A stretch of DNA of 64,000 bases, taken from the NCBI GenBank assembly GCA_964401685.1, contig CAYNZH010000004.1, positions 22,225 through 86,224 of the forward strand, given 5' to 3'. The DNA is from DASRQK01 sp964401685. Its GTDB lineage: Bacteria > Bacteroidota > Bacteroidia > Sphingobacteriales > Sphingobacteriaceae. Below are positions 24,665 through 33,569 of this stretch, piece after piece; position 1 is the first letter of the stretch, and the number at the start of each line of letters is the position of its first letter. A model generated the notes under the pieces. That model did no database searches and was not told the origin of the DNA. It worked only from the letters and a program-made list of their open reading frames with translations. The translations under genes were made by a program, and so were the position numbers.

Positions 24665-26062
24665 TTATTTGAGCCCTCCGATCATGTCTTCAGGTTTTAC
24701 CCAGGCGTCGAACTGCTCACTGCTAAGTAAACCCAGTTCAATCGCCGCTTCCCGCAGCGAGGTGTTCTCCTTGTGGGCTTTTTTTGCGATTTTTGCGGCG
24801 TTTTCGTAGCCTATGTGCGGGTTTAGTGCTGTGACCAACATCAACGAGTTTTCAAGGTGCTTTTTGATGCCGTCCTTGTTAGGCTCTATGCCTACTGCGC
24901 AGTGATCATTGAAAGAAACGCAAGCATCTCCAATCAATCTGGCCGATGACAAGAAATTGGCCGCCATCACAGGTTTGTATACGTTCAGCTCATAATGGCC
25001 GTTCGCGCCGCCAAAGGAAATGGCCACGTCATTGCCCATCACCTGTGCCGCCACCATCGTCAAGGCCTCACTTTGCGTTGGGTTGACCTTACCTGGCATA
25101 ATGGAAGAACCTGGCTCATTTTCGGGAATGTTGATCTCTCCAATACCCGAGCGAGGGCCTGAAGCAAGCATGCGTATATCGTTTGCAATTTTGTGCAGTG
25201 CCACAGCGAGTTGCTTTAAGGCTCCATGGGATTCCACCAAAGCGTCATGGGCAGCAAGTGCTTCAAATTTGTTCGCAGCACTAACAAAGGGCAATCCGGT
25301 AAAGCGGGCAATATGACCTGCGACGTTTTCTGCATAGCCTGGAGGCGTATTGATCCCTGTTCCGACTGCGGTCCCGCCCAACGCAAGCTCGGAAAGGTGA
25401 GCCATTGTGTTGCGCAGAGCCTTCAGACCGAAGTCCAGCTGAGCGACATAGCCAGAGAATTCCTGCCCCAAAGTCAGTGGGGTGGCGTCCATGAGGTGTG
25501 TACGCCCGATCTTGACCACATCGGCAAACGCTTTGGATTTTGCATCCAAGGTATCCCTTAGTTTTTCGACTCCAGGAATGGTGGTTTCGACCAGCATTTT
25601 ATAAGCGGCAATATGCATCGCCGTCGGATAGGTATCATTGGAAGATTGCGATTTGTTGACATCATCATTGGGGTGAATGAAGGGTTTGCCCTCACCCAAT
25701 TTCTGACCCTGCAAAACATGGGCCCGATTGGAAATCACCTCGTTGACGTTCATATTTGACTGCGTGCCAGAGCCAGTCTGCCAGATCACCAACGGAAATT
25801 GATCGTCAAGTTGCCCGGCTAGGATTTCCTCGCAGACCTGCGCAATCAGATCGCGTTTTTCCTCGGGCAGGATGCCGGCCTCAGCGTTGGTGAAGGCCGC
25901 CGCCTTTTTTAGGTAAGCGAAGGCCTGTACAATCTCCCGGGGCATGGATCCGGCAGGGCCGATCTTGAAATTGTTGCGGGAACGCTCCGTTTGAGGCCCC
26001 CAGTATTTGTCTGCAGGGACTTCAACCTGTCCCATGGTATCATGTTCAACTCTAAATTTCAT
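24665..26062 (-). CDS. fumC: Class II fumarate hydratase
   Basis: The 465-residue protein interconverts fumarate and malate in the TCA cycle as a homotetramer in the cytoplasm. Visible family features are MGQVEVPADKYWGPQTERSRNNF at the N-terminus, TGSGTQSNMNVNEV, and the fumarase/aspartase signature GSSIMPGKVNP around residues 317-327. Length and motifs are fully standard and need no iron-sulfur cluster. It sits 17 bases after carB and directly before the small lipoprotein gene, forming an operon. Confidence 0.98.
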   Translation of the reverse strand: MKFRVEHDTMGQVEVPADKYWGPQTERSRNNFKIGPAGSMPREIVQAFAYLKKAAAFTNAEAGILPEEKRDLIAQVCEEILAGQLDDQFPLVIWQTGSGTQSNMNVNEVISNRAHVLQGQKLGEGKPFIHPNDDVNKSQSSNDTYPTAMHIAAYKMLVETTIPGVEKLRDTLDAKSKAFADVVKIGRTHLMDATPLTLGQEFSGYVAQLDFGLKALRNTMAHLSELALGGTAVGTGINTPPGYAENVAGHIARFTGLPFVSAANKFEALAAHDALVESHGALKQLAVALHKIANDIRMLASGPRSGIGEINIPENEPGSSIMPGKVNPTQSEALTMVAAQVMGNDVAISFGGANGHYELNVYKPVMAANFLSSARLIGDACVSFNDHCAVGIEPNKDGIKKHLENSLMLVTALNPHIGYENAAKIAKKAHKENTSLREAAIELGLLSSEQFDAWVKPEDMIGGLK

Positions 26063-26079
26063 GCTTTTCGATTTTAAAA

Positions 26080-28899
26080 TTACTTACTCAAAAACATTGA
26101 TTTCTTCGCATAAAGCTCTCTGAATACCGGATCGTTCAAATCCTTGATAAAGCGGATTGACTCGCCGGTTGACTTCATTTCAGGGCCCAATTGCTTGTCC
26201 ACCTCAGGAAATTTATCGAAGGAGAACACAGGCTCCTTAATTGCGTATCCCTCAAGTTTTCGCTCAATCTTGAAGTCAGTTAACTTGTGGGTGCCCAACA
26301 TCACTTTGGTCGCGATATTGACGTACGGGACATCGTAAGCTTTGGCTATGAACGGAACCGTCCTCGAGGCTCGAGGATTGGCTTCGATGACGTAGACCTT
26401 CTCGTCCTTGATGGCAAATTGAATATTGATCAGCCCTTTAACATCCAGTGCTTTTGCTAGTTTGATGGAGTATTCCTCCATTTGCTTTTGCACATTTTCA
26501 GAAAGGCTGTAGGGCGGCAGGACAGCATTTGAGTCGCCTGAATGAATGCCCGCGGGCTCGATATGCTCCATCATCCCGATGATGTGAACGTTTTCTCCAT
26601 CGCAGATTGAATCAGATTCGGCCTCTTCAGCGCGATCCAAAAAGTGGTCTATCAGGACTCGGTTTCCAGGCAGATTGCGCAGTAGGTTCACAACGGCCCT
26701 TTCCAGGTCCTCGTCGTTAATTACAATGCTCATGCCTTGTCCACCAAGGACATAACTCGGACGAACCAACACGGGGTAGCCCACCTCATTTGCTACTTTC
26801 AGCGCTTCTTCTGCATTTTCGGCAACTCCGTATTTTGGATAGGGAATGTCTAGCTCTTTCAGCAGATCTGAAAATCGCCCGCGGTCTTCGGCCAAGTCCA
26901 TATTTCCGAAAGATGTTCCTATGATTTTGATGCCAGCATTTTCTAGTTTTTCGGCCATCTTCAAGGCAGTCTGACCGCCGAGTTGAACGATAACGCCTTC
27001 TGGCTTTTCCAGTTCGATGATTTCCCGTACATGCTCCCAGAAAACAGGTTCAAAGTACAGTTTGTCAGCCATATTAAAGTCTGTAGAAACTGTTTCGGGG
27101 TTGCAGTTAATCATGATTGCTTCATAGCCGGCTTCTTTCGCCGCCAAGAGGCCGTGTACACACGAATAGTCAAATTCTATCCCCTGCCCTATGCGGTTGG
27201 GGCCAGATCCGAGCACTATGATTTTCTTTTTATCCGAAGCGATAGACTCGTTTTCTTCTTCGAAAGTCGAATAGAAGTAGGGCGTCGCTGCTGGAAACTC
27301 TGCTGCACAAGTGTCAACCATTTTATAAACACGGCGGATGCCCAGTTCCTTGCGACGGTTATAAACGTCGTCTTCAGTAACATTTCCTCCCAATAGCCAG
27401 GCGATCTGTCCGTCAGAGTAGCCTTTTTGCTTTAGGTTCATGAAGAAATCCTTGGAAATGTTGTTGAGTTGGAATCTTTTCAGCTCCGCTTCCATGACAA
27501 CCAGTTCCTGAATCTGCTGCAGGAACCATTTGTCGATCAAGGTTGCTTTGCGAATGGATTCCAGGGGAACACCCATCTCGAAGGCATCTTTGATATGGAA
27601 AAGACGGTCATCGCTGGGGTTCTCCAGACTATGCATGATTTCGTCCAAATTTCTATTTTGACGACCGTCAGCCCCCAGGCCCAGGCGCCCGGTTTCTAGA
27701 CTTTGACAAGCCTTTTGAAGGGCTTCAATAAACGTACGACCGATGGCCATCACTTCGCCTACAGCCTTCATTTGAAGCCCCAGGTAAGTATTTGCACCTT
27801 TGAATTTGTCAAAATTCCAGCGCGGAACCTTGACGATGACGTAGTCGAGAGTCGGTTCGAAATAGGCCGATGTGTGCTGCGTGATCTGGTTCTTGATTTC
27901 GTCCAGATTATATCCAATCGCTAGCTTGGAAGCAATTTTCGCGATAGGATAGCCGGTGGCTTTGGATGCGAGGGCCGAAGATCGGGAAACACGAGGGTTG
28001 ATCTCAATGGCAATGATATCTTCGGTCGCAGGGTCGATCGAGAACTGAACGTTACATCCACCCGCGAAGTTACCGATCGCGCGCATCATCTTGATCGCCT
28101 GGTTTCTCATCTCCTGGTAGCAGCGATCGCTGATGGTCATGCCCGGAGCGACAGTGATGGAGTCGCCCGTGTGTATGCCCATCGGGTCAAAGTTCTCTAT
28201 ATTACAGATGATGATGACATTGTCGTTGCTGTCGCGGAGTAGTTCCAGCTCAAATTCCTTCCAACCTAGGACGGCCTGCTCGACAAGCACCTCGTGCGTA
28301 GGAGAGGCTTGAAGGCCCCGACTCAGTGCCGCTTCGAACTCATCTTTATGATGGACGAATCCTCCACCGGAGCCTCCCAGGGTATACGAAGGACGGATGA
28401 CCAGGGGAAATCCTATTTCCTGGGCAGCTTCTTTGCCTTCCAGGAAAGAATTGGCAATTTTTGAGGTTGCGACACCGACACCTATGTCAACCATCAGTTG
28501 GCGAAATTTCTCCCGATTTTCGGTGATTTCTATGGCCGCTACATCGACTCCGATGACGCGTACCTTGTGTTTTTCCCAAATACCGCGATTTTCTGCCTCA
28601 ATACAAAGGTTCAAGGCCGTCTGTCCACCCATGGTGGGCAACACAGCGTCGACAGGATTTTCTTGGAGAATTTGCTCCAGACTTTCGCAGGTCAGCGGCA
28701 AAAGATAGACATGGTCGGCAACAACCTTGTCAGTCATGATCGTAGCAGGGTTGGAGTTTATAATCGACACCTTGATTCCCTCTTCCTTTAAAGAAAGAGC
28801 CGCTTGCGAGCCGGAATAGTCAAATTCACAAGCTTGACCGATTACAATAGGGCCGGAGCCAATAATTAGAACTGATTTAATGGAAGGGTTTTTGGGCAT
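26080..28899 (-). CDS. carB: Carbamoyl-phosphate synthase large subunit, short form
   Basis: CarB joins bicarbonate, ammonia (from CarA) and two ATP to make carbamoyl phosphate for pyrimidines and arginine. The 939-residue protein has the two homologous ATP-grasp halves: the first opens with SVLIIGSGPIVIGQACEFDYSG, the second with IIVLGSGPNRIGQGIEFDYS near residue 560. It ends soon after the second ATP-grasp domain, about 130 residues short of E. coli CarB (1073), so the C-terminal MGS-like allosteric domain is absent. This short form is usual in Bacteroidota. ATG 28899 is chosen; an in-frame TTG at 28953 adds a non-conserved leader. carA is not in the window. Confidence 0.96.
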   Translation of the reverse strand: MPKNPSIKSVLIIGSGPIVIGQACEFDYSGSQAALSLKEEGIKVSIINSNPATIMTDKVVADHVYLLPLTCESLEQILQENPVDAVLPTMGGQTALNLCIEAENRGIWEKHKVRVIGVDVAAIEITENREKFRQLMVDIGVGVATSKIANSFLEGKEAAQEIGFPLVIRPSYTLGGSGGGFVHHKDEFEAALSRGLQASPTHEVLVEQAVLGWKEFELELLRDSNDNVIIICNIENFDPMGIHTGDSITVAPGMTISDRCYQEMRNQAIKMMRAIGNFAGGCNVQFSIDPATEDIIAIEINPRVSRSSALASKATGYPIAKIASKLAIGYNLDEIKNQITQHTSAYFEPTLDYVIVKVPRWNFDKFKGANTYLGLQMKAVGEVMAIGRTFIEALQKACQSLETGRLGLGADGRQNRNLDEIMHSLENPSDDRLFHIKDAFEMGVPLESIRKATLIDKWFLQQIQELVVMEAELKRFQLNNISKDFFMNLKQKGYSDGQIAWLLGGNVTEDDVYNRRKELGIRRVYKMVDTCAAEFPAATPYFYSTFEEENESIASDKKKIIVLGSGPNRIGQGIEFDYSCVHGLLAAKEAGYEAIMINCNPETVSTDFNMADKLYFEPVFWEHVREIIELEKPEGVIVQLGGQTALKMAEKLENAGIKIIGTSFGNMDLAEDRGRFSDLLKELDIPYPKYGVAENAEEALKVANEVGYPVLVRPSYVLGGQGMSIVINDEDLERAVVNLLRNLPGNRVLIDHFLDRAEEAESDSICDGENVHIIGMMEHIEPAGIHSGDSNAVLPPYSLSENVQKQMEEYSIKLAKALDVKGLINIQFAIKDEKVYVIEANPRASRTVPFIAKAYDVPYVNIATKVMLGTHKLTDFKIERKLEGYAIKEPVFSFDKFPEVDKQLGPEMKSTGESIRFIKDLNDPVFRELYAKKSMFLSK

Positions 28900-28958
28900 T
28901 TTTTTTAAAATATTTTTACGAATGAACAAGCCAAAAACAGCTAGGAAAGCCAAATTTT

Positions 28959-28974
28959 CCGACTGCTTTGTCGG
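28959..28974 (-). promoter_or_regulatory. Stem-loop at the start of the carB leader
   Basis: On the minus strand CCGAC-AAAGCA-GTCGG forms a 5-bp stem right after the predicted transcript start and about 60 bases before the carB ATG. It could protect the mRNA 5' end or be a regulatory element. Confidence 0.45.
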
Positions 28975-28978
28975 AGTG

Positions 28979-28986
28979 CAAAGATA
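28979..28986 (-). promoter_or_regulatory. -7 promoter box for the carB-fumC operon
   Basis: The minus strand reads TATCTTTG followed by CAC, an exact TAnnTTTG match 79 bases upstream of the carB start. Confidence 0.6.
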
Positions 28987-29144
28987 CGGGTTTAAAAGTT
29001 ATTTTGCGTATTAATTTGCTGATTTTTTGGTATTCCCGGCAGATTTTATGGAAAAGAATAGACGCAATTAAATTTTTGGCATATTATTCGCAGCAGTATT
29101 TTGATTAACATAAAAACTACGTAGTCACATTTAAAATTTTTACT

Positions 29145-29633
29145 ATGAAAACTAAATTATCTTTATTGGCATTGTTAATGGCTTTTAGCGTGGCGGTGTC
29201 TGCACAGGATTACCGTAATTCCATTGGTGTAAGATTGGGATCAGGTTACTATGACTTTTTCTCAGCTTCATTTAAGACTTTCGTTAGCCAGCCCGGTGCA
29301 TTGGAATTCAACCTTGGTTTGGGCGGAAATGCAGCTTATACTGGAGTTTCCCTCACAGGGGCCTATCAGCACCACTTTCCTATAGCAGACATTCAAGGAT
29401 TTAACTGGTATGTCGGTGGAGGTCTGATGCTTTCGAATACATTTTCCGATTGGGATGACAGAAGAGGCTTCAACGTAGGTATCTTCCCAACAGGTGGCGT
29501 AGACTATAAATTGAACAACGCACCCTTTGCCTTTTCAGCTGATATCCGGCCAACGGTACAGGTCGTCAGAGGCCACCGTTACCACAGCGGGTTTTACCCA
29601 CATGGGGGAATAACCGCACGTTATACGTTTTAA
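29145..29633 (+). CDS. Small outer-membrane beta-barrel protein
   Basis: The 162-residue protein has a signal peptide (1-20, cleavage after VSAQ) and then about eight amphipathic strands with alternating Gly/Tyr/Phe residues, ending in ITARYTF with the aromatic C-terminus of outer-membrane barrels. It resembles the small OmpW/OmpA-barrel-like proteins of Bacteroidota. A specific role is not visible. A terminator follows the stop codon. Confidence 0.8.
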   Translation: MKTKLSLLALLMAFSVAVSAQDYRNSIGVRLGSGYYDFFSASFKTFVSQPGALEFNLGLGGNAAYTGVSLTGAYQHHFPIADIQGFNWYVGGGLMLSNTFSDWDDRRGFNVGIFPTGGVDYKLNNAPFAFSADIRPTVQVVRGHRYHSGFYPHGGITARYTF

Positions 29634-29657
29634 TTCACTTATAGATATTTACCTAGA

Positions 29658-29689
29658 AAGCCGACAGCATGCCCGCTGTTGGCTTTTTT
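29658..29689 (+). terminator. Intrinsic terminator after the small barrel gene
   Basis: AAGCCGACAGC pairs with GCTGTTGGCTT (one G-T wobble) around a 6-base loop and is followed by a T run. It covers position 29679, which argues against the upstream start of the next gene. Confidence 0.85.
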
Positions 29690-29699
29690 ACAGATATTA

Positions 29700-30236
29700 A
29701 TGAACGTTCGTTCGTATAAAAAAATCGCTATAGTTGGCCCTGAGTCGACAGGCAAATCCGCTCTGGCTGAGGAACTTGCTGTGCGGTTCGGCACGGTCTA
29801 TGTTCCCGAATTCGCCCGTACTTATTGTGAGCACCTAGACCGTCAGTATACCCTGGAGGATGAAATGAACATGTTCTACGGGCAGCTCGCTTTGGAAAAA
29901 TCTATGCTTCCCCTGGCCAAAAACGATGTCATCTTCTTTGACACCATGATTCTTACGATAAAGATTTGGTGCGACCGTCTTTTCGGCTTCACTCCCCCGG
30001 AAGTTTTGCAAGCTATCAACGATACGGACTTCGACCTATACCTTCTGATGGATATAGATCTCCCTTGGGAGGACGACCCTTTGAGAGATTTTCCTGACGA
30101 AAGAAATCATTTCATGAACGTGTGGAAGAACGAGCTTCAAGCCCTCGGAGCCAGTTTTCATGTTATCAGCGGCTTAGGCGAGTCCCGTGTGAAAATGGCC
30201 GAAGCTGTGGTAAATAAATTGTTAGATTGCTCCTGA
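29700..30236 (+). CDS. NadR-like P-loop kinase (AAA_28 family)
   Basis: The 178-residue cytoplasmic protein has Walker A GPESTGKS at residues 13-20, then PEFARTYCEHLDRQYTLED and FFDTMILTIKIWCDRLFG motifs that match the ribosylnicotinamide-kinase domain of NadR. It likely phosphorylates nicotinamide riboside to NMN for NAD salvage. The adenylyltransferase domain of E. coli NadR is absent. ATG 29700 is chosen because the earlier in-frame start (29679) is inside the preceding terminator. It stands alone, with no pnuC neighbour, between the core genes and the SusCD locus. Confidence 0.82.
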   Translation: MNVRSYKKIAIVGPESTGKSALAEELAVRFGTVYVPEFARTYCEHLDRQYTLEDEMNMFYGQLALEKSMLPLAKNDVIFFDTMILTIKIWCDRLFGFTPPEVLQAINDTDFDLYLLMDIDLPWEDDPLRDFPDERNHFMNVWKNELQALGASFHVISGLGESRVKMAEAVVNKLLDCS

Positions 30237-30400
30237 TTGTGCCATTTTTTGCAAATATTTTTAAAAACTCTTAAAAAACTGCAAAAAACATTTGGACGTC
30301 CAGAAAAAAATTATTAGAATTGCTTTTGCAAGCAGGAATTTCCGACGGGAAACTAGCGCGCAACTAATAAACGGATTTATTTACCTAAATAATACCAATT

Positions 30401-33400
30401 ATGAGAATAACCTTACTGATTTTTTTCGTGGCGCTTTTTGGGTTTTCACCCATGGCCTTAGCGCAGCAAAATGTCACCGGGCGTGTGACCTCGTCAGAAA
30501 ACGGCGGTCCGCTTGCCAACGTGACTGTCGAAGTAAAAGGCACAAACCGGCAAACCCAGACCAACGCTTCAGGTAACTATACGATAGCCGCCAATCAAGG
30601 TCAGACTATCGTTTTCAGATCTGTAGGATTTGAAACAATCGAAAGGGCAGTAGGGACTTCTACCACTATTAACGTAGTGTTGACGCCTGGAATTTCAAAT
30701 ATAGACGAGGTAGTCGTGACGGCTTTAGGTATTGAGAGGCAGGAGCGATCGCTTGGTTATACCACCCAGTCTGTAAGTGCTGAAGATCTTACAGCCAATA
30801 AACAACCCAATCTGGTCAACGCATTGCAGGGTAAAACGGCGGGTGTTCAAATCAGAAGTACGGGAGGGGCCCCGGGACAAGGAGCCAAAATCCAAATTAG
30901 AGGGATCAACTCCATTGACCCGAATCGCGACAATTCGCCACTTTTTGTTATCGACGGAGTCGTCATGGATAATAGCACCTCTACCCAAGGGAGCCAAGCA
31001 TCGGGCCGGGGGATGAGTAATAGGTCCGTTGACGTCAATCCAGATGATATTGCGGATATTACTATATTGCGTGGTGGAGCTGCGACAGCATTGTATGGCC
31101 TGCGTGGAGCCAATGGTGTTGTTTCAATCACTACCAAATCAGGTCAGTCGGGCGACGTCAAAATCGATTACCAAGGTATATATGGCTGGGACAATGTCAA
31201 CAAATTTCCCGAAGTGCAGGATGTCTATACCATGGGATGGTTAGGTGTTTATGATCCTCAGGATTTTTGGCCGTCATTTGGACCCACTGTTGCGGAAGCA
31301 AGAGCCATAGACCCTACTCACCCGGAGACGCTGCCGAATCACTTCAGGGATGCCTATAACACGGGCAACCAGATGAGAAATTCCTTGTCTGTATCTGGGG
31401 GTTCCGAAAAGCTGACGTTCAGGTCGTCTCTATCCCATGCGTACCAGGAAGGAGTCATGCCGTTTACAGACTTCAGCAATATCCAGGCCCGCTTAAATAC
31501 GGACATCCGGCCTAGCGACAAATTCAGGATATCTACCAACCTCAGTGTCAACAATAGTGGCGGTGATCGCGGTAATCCTATTCGATATAATGAGCAGCTT
31601 ACCTATTGGGCCCCCAGGTGGGATATTCGGGATTATAAAAAAGAAGACGGGACGATCAATATGCCGTACTCCGGTTTGTCCAGTAACCCGATTTATATCG
31701 CCGAAACCAACCGTTTCCGGGACGATGTTCTACGCTTCATCGGAAGCACAAACATGAGCTATCAGCCTTTTGACTGGTTAGGCTTTTCATATACCTTTGG
31801 GGTAGACACCTATCGCGACAATAGACGTCGCTGGGCTCCTGGGTTCCAAGGGCTGGAAGGCGAAGAGTTGGTCTCTGACAACGGTGGCACCGGAGCAGGT
31901 GGCTTAGGTTTTCTGTATGTTTACGAAAACAAATACCGCACGTTCAACAGTACTTTTATGGTTACGCTTTCGCATCAGTTCTCTGAAAACTTTAGCGGAA
32001 CATTGCGTTTAGCCAACGATTTATATGATCGTAATATCTATAGGTCGGCAATGGAAGGTTGGGAATTTACCATTTGGAACTGGTTTAATTTTGCGAATGC
32101 TAATAATTTAGCTGCAGGAACCTACGAATTGGATTACCGTTTGATGGGTAATTTCTTCGATGCAACGTTGAATTATAAGGATTACTTGTATCTGAACTTG
32201 ACGGGCAGGAACGATATTACTTCATCATTACTCGCACCAAACAATTCATTCTTCTATCCATCGGCCAACTTGAGTTACGTGTTTTCAGACCACTGGACCA
32301 TGCCTAGCTTTTTTAACTACGGTAAATTGAGGTTGTCTTATGCGCAGGTGGGTAAAGATGCCAATGCGTATGCAACCAGTCTGGGCTTTGCAAATTATAG
32401 CGGTTTTCCTACAGGGTATACGGGTTTTACCAGATCTGCACTTTTGGGAAATCCAGCGCTTAGACCCGAATTTACTGATACTTACGAAGCGGGTGTAGAG
32501 CTGAATTTCTTTGATAGAAGATTACGCTTTGATGGTAACTACTATCATTCCATCTCAAAAGACCAGATTTTCTCTGCCCCCATATCGACTACGACCGGGT
32601 TCAGTACGGCCTCAACCAATGTTGGAAGCATGGAAAATAAAGGTATTGAAATCACCTTGGGCGGTACACCCGTCCGGAAGGATAATTTCCGCTGGGATAC
32701 CGAGTTCAACTTTTCTGCAAACCGCAACAAGGTGCTTTCGATTACCGGCGACGGAAGCGATTTTATAAATGTGTATTCAGAATCTGGCTACCTAAGTTCG
32801 ACGGTGAGCATGCGGATCATCCCAGGTGAGTCTTACGGAATGCTTTATGGCAGGTCTTATGTACGTTACTATACACCGGAGGAGAAAGCTGCAGGGCTGG
32901 ATCAATCCCTGAAGATAGACCAAAGCCGCCCAATTGTAATCGATGCCAATGGATTTCCTTTATTGCAACCTGCGGCCAATGTCAAGCAGCTCGGGTCGGT
33001 ACTTCCGGACTGGATAGGCGGGTGGTTCAATACCTTTACCTACCGGGATCTGAGCATGTCAGTTTTATTTGACGGTCAGTTTGGACACTATGCCTATAAC
33101 CAATTGGACAACTTCTTCTCCTCTTTTGGTACAGCAACATATACGCTGAATCGAAATGATCATGTCGTTTTTGAAGGCGTATTGGCCGATGGATCGCCAA
33201 ATACCCAAGAAGTGTGGCTAGGTCAGGGGGAAGACCCTAAAACAGGCAGAAATTATGGAAATGGTTATTACAGAGACAACCATAGAGGAAACTCTGAGTT
33301 TTTTGTCCAGGATGCTTCCTGGTTGAAATTGAGATCTGTAACTCTGAACTATAATTTACCAAGCAGTTGGATGTCAAATCGCTTTATAAAAAATGCGACT

Positions 33401-33559
33401 GTCGGACTGACGGGAAACAACCTGTATGTTTGGACCAAATTCAATGGATATGACCCGGAAAACTCAACGACAAATAGCGGCTCAAACATTGAAGGATTTG
33501 CTGGGTTTACTTATCCACAAGTAAGGAGCATACTATTCACCCTGAATGTTGGATTCTAA
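30401..33559 (+). CDS. SusC/RagA-family TonB-linked outer membrane transporter (pair 1)
   Basis: The 1052-residue protein has a signal peptide (1-21, cleavage after ALAQ), a carboxypeptidase-regulatory-like domain (24-98), a TonB-box-like IDEVVVTALG (101-110), a plug with ALYGLRGANGVVSITTKSG, and a 22-strand barrel ending in LFTLNVGF. SusC proteins form a lidded pore with SusD that imports oligomers using TonB energy. There is no STN signalling domain at the N-terminus. It is followed by its SusD 10 bases later. From context it is predicted to import peptidoglycan-derived fragments. Confidence 0.95.
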   Translation: MRITLLIFFVALFGFSPMALAQQNVTGRVTSSENGGPLANVTVEVKGTNRQTQTNASGNYTIAANQGQTIVFRSVGFETIERAVGTSTTINVVLTPGISNIDEVVVTALGIERQERSLGYTTQSVSAEDLTANKQPNLVNALQGKTAGVQIRSTGGAPGQGAKIQIRGINSIDPNRDNSPLFVIDGVVMDNSTSTQGSQASGRGMSNRSVDVNPDDIADITILRGGAATALYGLRGANGVVSITTKSGQSGDVKIDYQGIYGWDNVNKFPEVQDVYTMGWLGVYDPQDFWPSFGPTVAEARAIDPTHPETLPNHFRDAYNTGNQMRNSLSVSGGSEKLTFRSSLSHAYQEGVMPFTDFSNIQARLNTDIRPSDKFRISTNLSVNNSGGDRGNPIRYNEQLTYWAPRWDIRDYKKEDGTINMPYSGLSSNPIYIAETNRFRDDVLRFIGSTNMSYQPFDWLGFSYTFGVDTYRDNRRRWAPGFQGLEGEELVSDNGGTGAGGLGFLYVYENKYRTFNSTFMVTLSHQFSENFSGTLRLANDLYDRNIYRSAMEGWEFTIWNWFNFANANNLAAGTYELDYRLMGNFFDATLNYKDYLYLNLTGRNDITSSLLAPNNSFFYPSANLSYVFSDHWTMPSFFNYGKLRLSYAQVGKDANAYATSLGFANYSGFPTGYTGFTRSALLGNPALRPEFTDTYEAGVELNFFDRRLRFDGNYYHSISKDQIFSAPISTTTGFSTASTNVGSMENKGIEITLGGTPVRKDNFRWDTEFNFSANRNKVLSITGDGSDFINVYSESGYLSSTVSMRIIPGESYGMLYGRSYVRYYTPEEKAAGLDQSLKIDQSRPIVIDANGFPLLQPAANVKQLGSVLPDWIGGWFNTFTYRDLSMSVLFDGQFGHYAYNQLDNFFSSFGTATYTLNRNDHVVFEGVLADGSPNTQEVWLGQGEDPKTGRNYGNGYYRDNHRGNSEFFVQDASWLKLRSVTLNYNLPSSWMSNRFIKNATVGLTGNNLYVWTKFNGYDPENSTTNSGSNIEGFAGFTYPQVRSILFTLNVGF

Positions 33560-33569
33560 AATTACAATC

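Noticed and set aside
28900..28953. 18-residue leader or N-terminal extension of CarB from an in-frame TTG
   Set aside because: It is not conserved in CarB, uses a rare start and overlaps the leader; ATG 28899 gives the usual N-terminus.
30292..30576. 94-residue open frame overlapping the start of SusC1
   Set aside because: Different frame from the SusC gene, no recognisable features, and Arg/Cys-rich composition typical of shadow frames.
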